A stretch of DNA of 8,151 bases from Microcaldota archaeon (GCA_021851535.1 JAJZDT010000116.1:1-8151), one strand, 5' to 3'. Counted from the first letter of the stretch, positions 1-5,967 are shown. Translations and numbers: made by a program. The notes: generated by a model from the letters alone, not told the origin.

Positions 1-5
1 AGTTA

Positions 6-11
6 TATAAT
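6..11 (+). promoter_or_regulatory. -10 box of the tRNA-Asp promoter
   Basis: A perfect TATAAT hexamer ends 12 bases before the first base of the mature tRNA, which would place the transcription start at about base 18 and give a leader of about 6 bases. The -35 element would lie outside the window. The exact consensus match and correct distance to a stable RNA gene support the call. Confidence 0.65.
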
Positions 12-23
12 GGCCAATAGGTT

Positions 24-100
24 GGAGGCATAGCTCAGCTGGTTAGAGCGTTGGCTTGTCACGCCAAAGGTCGCGGGTTCGAGCCCCGTTGCTTCCGCCA
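24..100 (+). tRNA. tRNA-Asp (anticodon GUC), CCA encoded
   Basis: A complete 77-base cloverleaf can be drawn. The acceptor stem pairs 24-30 with 90-96, with one G-U. The D arm carries AGCTCAGCTGGTTAGAGC. The anticodon stem TTGGC/GCCAA encloses loop TTGTCAC with anticodon GTC. The T arm GCGGG/CCCGT closes loop TTCGAGC. The discriminator is G, as expected for aspartate, and CCA is encoded at 98-100. It decodes GAU/GAC. No second tRNA follows, so it appears to be a single-gene transcript behind the TATAAT box. Confidence 0.97.
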
Positions 101-108
101 ACCTTTTT
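98..108 (+). terminator. Possible terminator after tRNA-Asp
   Basis: CCAACC directly followed by five T residues ends the tRNA transcript. CCAACC (98-103) is complementary to GGTTGG (20-25) at the tRNA 5' end, so the two transcript ends can pair just before the U tract. This is not a classical local hairpin, and the call is weak. Confidence 0.3.
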
Positions 109-131
109 ACAAAAATATCTGTGAACTTTGA

Positions 132-408
132 GTTAATTATTCAAGAAGATGAAAATAATATAGATCAAATAATCGTGTTTGTTTTTTTGTGCTATCTATT
201 TTTGAAGATATGAGCATGATTCTTCAAGAAAGGCGCAAGGTCTAATTGTGTTTTTCGTTGTTTGATCTATTTTTGAAGATTTGTGTAGTAATTTATTATT
301 CAATAAAGTTATAACGCGGTCTAATCGAATTTCCGTTGTTGCCCGGGATATATGCACAATTTCTAATTGATTATTCAAGGTATAACCAGCAAGACCTTCT
401 GTGCACAT
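132..408. repeat. Degenerate direct repeats, about 71-83 base period, four partial copies
   Basis: The anchor TTCAAG or TTCAAT recurs at 141, 224, 300 and 375. TCTATTTTTGAAGAT is repeated exactly at 195-209 and 266-280. GGTCTAAT recurs at 239 and 318, each followed by a CGTTGTT block, and an AAGKTATAACC-like block is shared by the third and fourth copies. The copies therefore share the same element order with drift and small indels. A minus-strand open frame of 70 codons crosses the array, but spacings of 71, 76, 79 and 83 bases do not preserve a reading frame. The array is thus more likely non-coding, or the remains of a dead repeat gene. Its function is unknown. Confidence 0.6.
199..230. 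other. Inverted repeat / potential hairpin inside the repeat array
   Basis: TTTTTGAAGA (199-208) can pair with TCTTCAAGAA (221-230), including one G-U pair, around a 12-base loop. The next repeat copy keeps only a TTGAA/TTCAA remnant of the same dyad. No U tract follows, so it is not a typical terminator. It may be a structured part of the repeat unit. Confidence 0.4.
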
Positions 409-716
409 TGTTTCATAAGTTTGTTAGATATTTTATAATTTTGCAACATTAGATTATATAGGTCTTTAATCTTTTTAAGCAAATATAAAATGAAATGTAT
501 GCATTAATTATGAGATTCAATAAGTTTGTTCAATTAAGAAAATATTACTAAAATTTAATTTGTTGATAAATGAAATGCCTTTACTTATTTATGTTAGAAA
601 AATTTTTGAGTGTGAATTAAATACATTTTTTAACTTATAAGTTCGATACGTGTTATTTTTAAAGCTGCAGTTTTTTCCATCTTGTATTCGATTAGTATGT
701 ATTATACACTTTATGC
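409..716. other. AT-rich intergenic stretch, no gene seen
   Basis: About 300 very AT-rich bases separate the repeat array from gatC. Both strands are broken by frequent stops. I see no RNA gene, no strong terminator and no insertion-sequence ends here. Only its last 35 bases carry promoter-like hexamers for gatC. Confidence 0.6.
682..708 (+). promoter_or_regulatory. Possible gatC-hisS promoter
   Basis: TTGTAT (682-687) and TATACA (703-708) are separated by 15 bases, shorter than ideal. A start about 7 bases downstream would fall practically on the gatC ATG at 717, implying a leaderless or nearly leaderless message. This fits the lack of any purine-rich ribosome binding site before that ATG. 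Such hexamers arise easily in DNA this AT-rich, so confidence is low. Confidence 0.25.
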
Positions 717-971
717 ATGGATATCAATGTTTTATTACGCCGTTCTGGTTTAAAAGCTAATCTTGCAGAAGTGGAAGTATTAGAAAAAGATTTAGAAAAT
801 ATTTTAGCAATGATTGAACAGCTACCAGAGCCAGATGCATCTGAAGAAAAATCTATCAATATACATCATCATGCACATTTGTCTAAAGATGAGTTATTTA
901 ATGAAGCAACGATTTATGATATTTTGAAAAATGCAAAATCTGTTAACAATGATATGTTTAAAATTGGCTAA
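717..971 (+). CDS. gatC: Asp-tRNA(Asn)/Glu-tRNA(Gln) amidotransferase subunit C
   Basis: GatC is the small subunit that wraps around and stabilises the GatA-GatB interface of the transamidosome, which converts misacylated Glu-tRNA(Gln) or Asp-tRNA(Asn) to the amide form in the cytoplasm. The 84-residue product follows the family pattern. A helical N-terminal half carries LxxxLxxIL (residues 22-30) followed by a conserved acidic turn (EPDASE, 38-43). The second segment has LSKDE (55-59), ILKNA (69-73) and a final F before the end. It is somewhat shorter than the usual 95-100 residues. The ATG at 717 is the only usable start, because an in-frame stop lies just upstream at 693. No Shine-Dalgarno sequence is visible. 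gatA and gatB are not adjacent. The gene is followed by hisS after 42 bases, probably in one transcript. Confidence 0.8.
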   Translation: MDINVLLRRSGLKANLAEVEVLEKDLENILAMIEQLPEPDASEEKSINIHHHAHLSKDELFNEATIYDILKNAKSVNNDMFKIG

Positions 972-1003
972 ATTAATCAGACAAAAGTTACAAAAAACGA
1001 ATT

Positions 1004-1009
1004 GAGAGG
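1004..1009 (+). promoter_or_regulatory. Ribosome binding site deciding the hisS start
   Basis: GAGAGG lies 4 bases before the ATG at 1014. An in-frame TTG at 1002 would give a longer product, but it overlaps this site and would add a duplicated MRGF. The ATG product begins MRGFKDNIPP, which aligns with the family start (RGMNDILP), so 1014 is the better start. Confidence 0.7.
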
Positions 1010-1013
1010 TTTT

Positions 1014-2198
1014 ATGCGCGGATTCAAAGATAACATACCGCCAGTAAGTTATGCAATAGAGCATGTACGCAGCGTTTTTGAAAAAATATCAAAATTATAT
1101 GGATGTGATTTTATTGATATGCCTTTAGTTGAGCAGGCGCAGTTGTATTTTCGTACAAGCGGAGAGTCTTCTGATGTTTGCAATAAAGAATTATTTGAAG
1201 TGCGCAAATACAAGGGTGAGTTTGAAGATTGGGTGTTGCGTCCGGAAGGTACTGCAAGTTGCATGCGCGCGATAAAAGAAGCAAGTTTTATGCAAAAGCA
1301 GCGTTTTGGACGCTTTGCTTATTTTGCGCCAATGTTTCGGTATAATCGTCCCCAAAAAGGGCGCTATCGTCAATTTTTGCACGCTGGATGGGAGTTGATT
1401 GGTATTTCAGGTGCGCAAATAGATTGCGAAATGATTGTAGGTGCGTGCGAGTTTTTATCTGCATGCAATTTAGACTATATTGTTGAGGTCAATTCAATTG
1501 GATCTGCTAAAGATAGGTGCGAGTATCGTAAATTATTAGCAAAAATGATGCAGCTTGAAGAAGGAACAGATCCTTTGAAAGTGTTGGATAAAGCAGAAAC
1601 TATTGGAGAAGATATTCCACAAATGTCTATTAATTTAGAAGATGCTCGTGAGTTTGAAAAATTGTGTGCAATGTTATCTGCCAATAACATTAAGTTTACT
1701 CATAACCCATATTTGGTTCGTGGATTAGATTATTATAATTCTACTGTTTTTGAAATTAAAATAAATGGAACAACAGTTGCAGGAGGCGGAAGATATGATG
1801 GTCTAATGGAGCAAATTGGAGGCGCGCATTTGCCAGCGATAGGTTTTGCAGCAGGTATCGAGAGAATTATAGAAAACATTGCATATGAACATAAGAATAA
1901 AAACATAGCAATAGTATCTGTTGCAGAGGATGAATATGTAATGCATTTAACTTCCAGATTACGTGCGCGCGCTAGTTTGCAGTGTGAGGATAAAGAGTTT
2001 GCAAGTTCATCTTTTTCATCAAATTATCAAGAATCTGGTTGTGTTATTTTCTGGGGAATGAGCTTGAAAAAAGCGTTGCAAGAGGCGGATAAACAAGGGT
2101 ATCGATATGTTGTTATTGCAGGAGAATTTGAGCGCAGTACGCAGCAATTTATATTAAAAGATTTAGTTGAGCGCAAAGAATATTTATGCAGATTTTAG
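1014..2198 (+). CDS. hisS: Histidyl-tRNA synthetase
   Basis: This class II synthetase charges tRNA-His with histidine in the cytoplasm. With the ATG at 1014 the product is 394 residues, slightly shorter than the usual 410-430. Landmarks in order are: N-terminal RGFKDNIPP, GESSDV (50-55), LRPEGTA (75-81), motif 2 (FRYNRPQKGRYRQF, 108-121), the histidine-specific RGLDYYNSTVFE (236-247), GGGRYDGL (257-264), motif 3 GIERI (281-285), and a C-terminal anticodon-binding domain (about 295-394) with SLKKALQEAD. The retained histidine-binding motifs and full C-terminal domain argue for a catalytic HisRS rather than the HisZ regulator. Two departures from the common motif 2 are Asn for Glu in FRYERPQ (N111), and FLHAG where FHQxG is usual. 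It lies downstream of gatC and converges with yraN. Confidence 0.93.
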   Translation: MRGFKDNIPPVSYAIEHVRSVFEKISKLYGCDFIDMPLVEQAQLYFRTSGESSDVCNKELFEVRKYKGEFEDWVLRPEGTASCMRAIKEASFMQKQRFGRFAYFAPMFRYNRPQKGRYRQFLHAGWELIGISGAQIDCEMIVGACEFLSACNLDYIVEVNSIGSAKDRCEYRKLLAKMMQLEEGTDPLKVLDKAETIGEDIPQMSINLEDAREFEKLCAMLSANNIKFTHNPYLVRGLDYYNSTVFEIKINGTTVAGGGRYDGLMEQIGGAHLPAIGFAAGIERIIENIAYEHKNKNIAIVSVAEDEYVMHLTSRLRARASLQCEDKEFASSSFSSNYQESGCVIFWGMSLKKALQEADKQGYRYVVIAGEFERSTQQFILKDLVERKEYLCRF

Positions 2199-2409
2199 AA
2201 GTAAAAATTTAGTATATATCAGTAAATCAAAGTTACGAGCATGAATGAGGATAAATGATGAGATTGCTTTTTTAAGTTGCATCAAAATCTTGTATTTAAT
2301 GTTATTGAGCATTTATGTATGAATAATATTCGTGCAGTTCTTTTTTCTATTTTTAAAAATGCTATTAGATTTATCATCGTCTGGTTTATACTATATATAA
2401 TTTGAAGAT
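2199..2409. other. Convergent intergenic region, hisS / yraN
   Basis: About 210 AT-rich bases lie between the convergent 3' ends of hisS and yraN. I searched for a bidirectional terminator and found only weak candidates: GATG/CATC flanking a T run near 2258-2283, and the all-A/T palindrome ATTTTTAAAAAT at 2349-2360. Neither is a GC-rich stem with a U tract. Open frames here are six codons or fewer. No RNA gene is recognised. Confidence 0.5.
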
Positions 2410-2766
2410 TCAATCTAGTGTATCGATATCAACAACTTGTACAGTTTTGCCAATAACAAGCACTGCTCTAAGATAAATTTGTTCAAAATGGATATTATTT
2501 TCTTGAGCATATAGAAAGAATGCATTAATTGATCTATTTATTTGATGAATTCCAACTGCCTCTTTTGCGCTATCAATATTTTTGCGTGTTTTTACTTCAA
2601 ATATATAATAATCATTTTCTTCATTTTGAAGCATACGTTTGGCTAATATATCGATTTCACCTGCTTTGTTTTTTATGCGTTGTCCGATTATCGTAAATTT
2701 GTTGCGCGATATATATTCGCATGCAAGATTTTCTGCTTCAATGCCTTTTTGATAATTTGTTTTCAT
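2410..2766 (-). CDS. yraN: YraN/UPF0102 family protein, PD-(D/E)XK nuclease fold
   Basis: A 118-residue protein of the YraN (UPF0102) family, small cytoplasmic proteins with a Holliday-junction-resolvase-like nuclease fold. Their cellular role is not settled. The family hallmarks are present in order: GIEAENLACEYI near the N-terminus (8-19), GEID (36-39), and FEVKTR (56-61), giving the D39 / E57-x-K59 metal-site triad. Length matches the family (about 115-130). The start ATG at 2766 is preceded by GAGGA at 2778-2774, inside the last codons of the upstream epimerase gene, at 7 bases spacing. The gap to that gene's stop is 2 bases, so yraN is the last gene of the cydA-like/cydB-like/epimerase transcript and is likely translationally coupled. 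Confidence 0.85.
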   Translation of the reverse strand: MKTNYQKGIEAENLACEYISRNKFTIIGQRIKNKAGEIDILAKRMLQNEENDYYIFEVKTRKNIDSAKEAVGIHQINRSINAFFLYAQENNIHFEQIYLRAVLVIGKTVQVVDIDTLD

Positions 2767-2768
2767 TA

Positions 2769-3356
2769 TTATTTCCTCATCAGTCTTTCATTTATTTCTT
2801 CAACCGATGCTTTATTGAGAGTGTTGCCAATTACAAGTGCATCAAAATGTTTTAGTTCAGTTATGTTGTCTAAAGTAATTCCGCCATCTGAAATTATTGT
2901 TTTGCCTTGTGCTTTTAATTGATGACTTAGTTTAATATTTCTATTATCAAACTTTTGTCCGCAGTATCCAAGCTGTACGTTCATTAGGATATATTGTTGT
3001 ACATCAATTTCCATAAAGTCTCCAATTTCAAGCGCGATACCAACATTTATTGATTTTTTCAATTCCTCAAACAAGCTGCGATTTTGAATATGTTTTTGAT
3101 GAAAAAATATTCCAGCTGGTTTTTGTTCGGCCATTTGTATGATTAATTCGTCATTCCATTTGGCCATGTAATGTATATAGAATTCATATCCAAGTTCATG
3201 CATTTTAGGTATTATTCGATAGTCTAGGCCAACATAATTTGCAACAGATGGATCTATGATATCGATATGGAACGCATCTACTTTAGAAGATAATTTACTA
3301 ATCCAATTAGCTTGATCGAAGATATTCGCAGCAAGCATAGATGCGTGTATTTTCAT
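2769..3356 (-). CDS. Ribulose-phosphate 3-epimerase family protein, divergent
   Basis: A TIM-barrel protein of the Rpe family, which interconverts ribulose-5-P and xylulose-5-P (AlsE acts on allulose-6-P). The catalytic skeleton is visible: S6 in the first strand, metal ligands H30 and D32 in FHIDIID, H62 in YIHYM, LMNVQLGYCGQKF (124-136, family LMSVNPGFGGQxF), and D157 in SDGGI. At 195 residues it is shorter than the usual 215-230. Oddities are that DGHFVPN after the second Asp is DPSVANY here, and the phosphate-binding GS near the C-terminus is GN (177-178). The acid/base and metal residues remain, so an epimerase reaction is plausible. Substrate preference cannot be read from the sequence, hence no gene symbol. 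It overlaps the cydB-like gene by 3 bases (ATGA) and has no Shine-Dalgarno site of its own. Confidence 0.8.
   Translation of the reverse strand: MKIHASMLAANIFDQANWISKLSSKVDAFHIDIIDPSVANYVGLDYRIIPKMHELGYEFYIHYMAKWNDELIIQMAEQKPAGIFFHQKHIQNRSLFEELKKSINVGIALEIGDFMEIDVQQYILMNVQLGYCGQKFDNRNIKLSHQLKAQGKTIISDGGITLDNITELKHFDALVIGNTLNKASVEEINERLMRK
2774..2778 (-). promoter_or_regulatory. yraN ribosome binding site inside the epimerase gene
   Basis: On the minus strand GAGGA forms part of the last Met-Arg-Lys codons of the epimerase gene and lies 7 bases before the yraN ATG. It ties yraN translation to the end of the upstream gene. Confidence 0.6.
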
Positions 3357-4441
3357 AGTTTTGTTATAACAGAATTTTTAGTCTTTGCGCTAGTTGCTAG
3401 TGTTTTTGAGTTGATTAATTTATTATATATCCATACTGTGCATAGTGCTGCAATTAGCATTGGTATAACAAAAATTAAAGAAACAACTAATGTTTGAATA
3501 TTTGAAAAAGAATTTATACATATCAGACTTTGTGAGGTATCGATACTAGAAGGTACAATAAATGGGAATAATATCAAATCGAAAATTATCATGAAAATTT
3601 TTATAATTCCAGAGCTTGTAATCAGTGCTAGAGTATATCTTTTATTTATAATTGCGGCAATTAGAATAAGTGCGCTAATTGGAAGAGTAATAAAAACGCT
3701 TCTAATAATATTTTTAGAAAAATATGTATAATGAAACTCTTCAATTAGGTTTTCGATTGGAAAAATGCTGCATGAAATTATGGTAAACAATAAAATAGTG
3801 CTTATTAATGCAATTATTTTCATTTTGTGCAATTGTGTTTTGATATAGCAAAAAACGCTTGCTTGTGTAATAGAAAAAATTATAAGCAGCAAAAAGATGA
3901 GAAGTGAAGTTGGGTTAAGACAATCTTCTATTCTAAACAACGATATTAATTGTTTGCTATTGTTTAGATAAAATGGAATTCCATTTAATATAGTTCCAAA
4001 TATTGCGCTAAAAATGCACAATATGACAATTGAGGTATCGGTTATGATCCAATTTGTGAATTTTTTGGTAGATGAGTTTAGATAAGCATAATTTGATTTG
4101 TTACCAAAAAAATGCACATCATAAAATTTGATTGCTAAAGTGCGTATTGCTAATGCGAACATAAGCAGCGTGATTATAGGGGAAAAGAGCATTGATAAGC
4201 CAGAAAAAGCTGGTCCAAAAATTGTGAAAAATATTAAGATAGAAATGCAAAGCCATATTAAATTGAACAATGCAATTTGCTTTATGAAATTAAAAATTTG
4301 TGTTTTGTATGGATTATTTTTATTCATAAATCTATAAATCAATGCGCATCCTATATCGAATGTTAATCCAAGTAATGTAATGTTCCAAGTCCAGGCAAGT
4401 GGGAGGATCCATAATTTTGGCAGATTTACAATATCTATCAT
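3353..4441 (-). CDS. cydB: Cytochrome bd oxidase subunit II-like membrane protein (CydB family)
   Basis: CydB is the second large membrane subunit of cytochrome bd quinol oxidase. This 362-residue product is hydrophobic, with about eight or nine membrane segments, and aligns with E. coli CydB along its length. Matching points are IDxxxLxxxW at the start, FDIG with D29 at the same number as in E. coli, WL at 63-64, GPAFSG (76-81, family AAFSG), NGIPF (153-157), LNP (175-177), ITQASV (191-196) and PFIVPSS (293-299). The family WDGN motif is ALFN (57-60), so D58, part of a proton channel in the E. coli enzyme, is Leu. An earlier ATG at 4459 exists, but 4441 forms an ATGA overlap with the cydA-like stop, has AAGGA 7 bases upstream, and matches the family N-terminus. 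Function as a working oxidase subunit is doubtful given its partner. Confidence 0.85.
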   Translation of the reverse strand: MIDIVNLPKLWILPLAWTWNITLLGLTFDIGCALIYRFMNKNNPYKTQIFNFIKQIALFNLIWLCISILIFFTIFGPAFSGLSMLFSPIITLLMFALAIRTLAIKFYDVHFFGNKSNYAYLNSSTKKFTNWIITDTSIVILCIFSAIFGTILNGIPFYLNNSKQLISLFRIEDCLNPTSLLIFLLLIIFSITQASVFCYIKTQLHKMKIIALISTILLFTIISCSIFPIENLIEEFHYTYFSKNIIRSVFITLPISALILIAAIINKRYTLALITSSGIIKIFMIIFDLILFPFIVPSSIDTSQSLICINSFSNIQTLVVSLIFVIPMLIAALCTVWIYNKLINSKTLATSAKTKNSVITKL

Positions 4442-5967
4442 TTGTTTTTCCTTTTCCATTTGTTTGTTTTTTTCTTAAGTTTTTTGAAATCCATGCGCGA
4501 TGGAACCTGAGCTTTATAAGAAGATTTCATGTTAATTTTTTTTGCCAAATGTTTTTTATTTAATATTTTACTTAATTTATTTTTAAGTATTGGTTTTGGT
4601 TCATTGTGTGTGCTAATTGGATGATTTTCTGGTCCATCTTGCGCAATATTAATTATGCGAAATGCAAAAAGTAAGATGCAAATAAATAGAAAAATACACA
4701 TAGATATTAGTGAAATCATTGCAGAAATTGCTGTTAAATTTGATGCGGCCAAATATATTGGCAACATATTGTTTATCAACCATGGTCCACGAGTAGCTTC
4801 TATATTTGCATACTGACTTATTGCTGATAAAAATGGCAAAGGCATTACAACAATTGCGCATTTCAAAGTGAAATTTGCCGAAGTGATTTTTTTTCTAAAA
4901 AGTTTATATGCAAACATAAAAAATATTATAGTCAGCAAGATATTTATAAAAATTGTGATTAGATTTGAATAAAATGCTAGTTTAAAATTTGGAATAATTT
5001 CGTTTGCAATTTGTGTAATTTGTTCTTGATTTATTTCGCTAATAGAAGGTAGTACAGTTTCAAATGAAGTTCCTATCAATCGTTCAGTAGGCTGCAGTTC
5101 TGGAATCAAATTTGCATAAGCAATATCATGTTTATGCATTAAAAATATTTCTTTTTCAGCCAGCGTATATTCTTTTTTAAGGTTGCGCATTGCTTGTAAT
5201 CCTAGCATGCCATTTTTGATGTGTATAACATTAATTGTTTGTATGTTTTTTATGTTTGGCATTTGAAAAGAGCTTGCTTTATAAATCAGTGGAGTTAATG
5301 ATATACAAGCACTTCCTCCAATTAGTACAGCAGTTTTAATTGAGCTAATTGAAAATGCAATATGTTTGTTTTGCAGGATATATCTTGCACAAATTCCAAT
5401 GCAGAATATGCTTGCAATTGAGTAGCTTTTCCATAATGATTTAGTAAATTGTATAGCTGTGTTGAAATTAAAAGATATATCAAAAAATGAAACGATGTGT
5501 GCACAATTATTCATGTAATCAAATTCGATAGAACTATTTGGCTGATGCATTGTCGTTTGTATTGCAATTATTATCCATAGATGCAGATGCATTAATATGG
5601 TTAGAATCCACAATGTTTTTGTTTTTTCTGCTCGTAATTTGATCAAGAACATCAAGAATTCACAAAAGAACATGATTAGCGCTATGAGGATTAAAAATGG
5701 ACCAAATATATTGCCACAAATGCCACCAAGTTTAGACCAATTTGTAGCAAGTTGGAATACAAGAAGTAATGTTGTGATAACTGTTATAGAATAACTTGCT
5801 AAGATTGTTTTTAGCCAAAATTTTGCGCAGCGTTGCCATATTGTTTTGCGCATTGAATACATGATTGCTGTGATTAATGATATGCCAGCATTAAATTCTA
5901 CAAAAATGAGATTGAATCCTGCAGTTAGGAAAAATTGATTTTTTGAAAATTCAATAAATTCGTTCAT
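4438..5967 (-). CDS. cydA: Cytochrome bd oxidase subunit I-like protein lacking haem ligands (CydA family)
   Basis: A 509-residue multi-pass membrane protein aligning with E. coli CydA, the haem-bearing quinol oxidase subunit, from residue 1 onward. Family marks kept: FxLTAxxxxxFV at the N-terminus, FQxxTNWS (71-78), IFGP (87-90), E103 (E. coli E107), VSFF (159-162), E390 and R393 in EATRGPW (E445 and R448 of GRQPW), and SNLTA (409-413). Key residues lost: H19 is N19, H186 is K176 and M393 is N335, removing all axial haem ligands. E99 is I95, R391 is Y333, and quinol-site K252/E257 fall at Q243 and I248. The last 54 residues (456-509) hold 21 Lys/Arg and look like a cytosolic tail. The frame is intact, so the protein is probably made. 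It may be a haem-free bd-like protein or an oxidase in decay. The gene symbol marks family, not proven function. Confidence 0.85.
   Translation of the reverse strand: MNEFIEFSKNQFFLTAGFNLIFVEFNAGISLITAIMYSMRKTIWQRCAKFWLKTILASYSITVITTLLLVFQLATNWSKLGGICGNIFGPFLILIALIMFFCEFLMFLIKLRAEKTKTLWILTILMHLHLWIIIAIQTTMHQPNSSIEFDYMNNCAHIVSFFDISFNFNTAIQFTKSLWKSYSIASIFCIGICARYILQNKHIAFSISSIKTAVLIGGSACISLTPLIYKASSFQMPNIKNIQTINVIHIKNGMLGLQAMRNLKKEYTLAEKEIFLMHKHDIAYANLIPELQPTERLIGTSFETVLPSISEINQEQITQIANEIIPNFKLAFYSNLITIFINILLTIIFFMFAYKLFRKKITSANFTLKCAIVVMPLPFLSAISQYANIEATRGPWLINNMLPIYLAASNLTAISAMISLISMCIFLFICILLFAFRIINIAQDGPENHPISTHNEPKPILKNKLSKILNKKHLAKKINMKSSYKAQVPSRMDFKKLKKKTNKWKRKNK
4449..4453 (-). promoter_or_regulatory. 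Ribosome binding site for the cydB-like gene
   Basis: On the minus strand AAGGA lies 7 bases before the ATG at 4441, within the lysine-rich last codons of the cydA-like gene. It supports 4441 rather than 4459 as the start. Confidence 0.6.

Noticed and set aside
196..408. Minus-strand open frame of 70 codons in the repeat array
   Set aside because: It has no recognisable domain and no ribosome binding site. The repeat spacings (71-83 bases) do not keep its frame, so it is not supported as a gene.
131..408. Repeat array considered as CRISPR
   Set aside because: Copies are degenerate, unequal in length and lack constant short repeats separated by unique spacers. No cas gene is nearby.
1002..1013. 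TTG at 1002 as the hisS start
   Set aside because: The GAGAGG ribosome site lies inside this extension and serves the ATG at 1014, which matches the family N-terminus.
2241..2276. Tiny frame of six codons after hisS with GAGGA in front (MMRLLF)
   Set aside because: It is too short to support, and neither a downstream gene nor an attenuator structure is present.
2349..2360. ATTTTTAAAAAT palindrome as a bidirectional terminator
   Set aside because: It is all A/T with no loop and is expected by chance in such AT-rich DNA.
2680..2922. Plus-strand open frame opposite yraN and the epimerase gene
   Set aside because: It lies antisense to two well-supported genes and shows no family motif.
4442..4459. 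Upstream ATG (4459) as the start of the cydB-like gene
   Set aside because: It would add six charged residues not present in the family. The ATG at 4441 has the ATGA overlap, the ribosome binding site and exact agreement with family numbering (D29, position 58).
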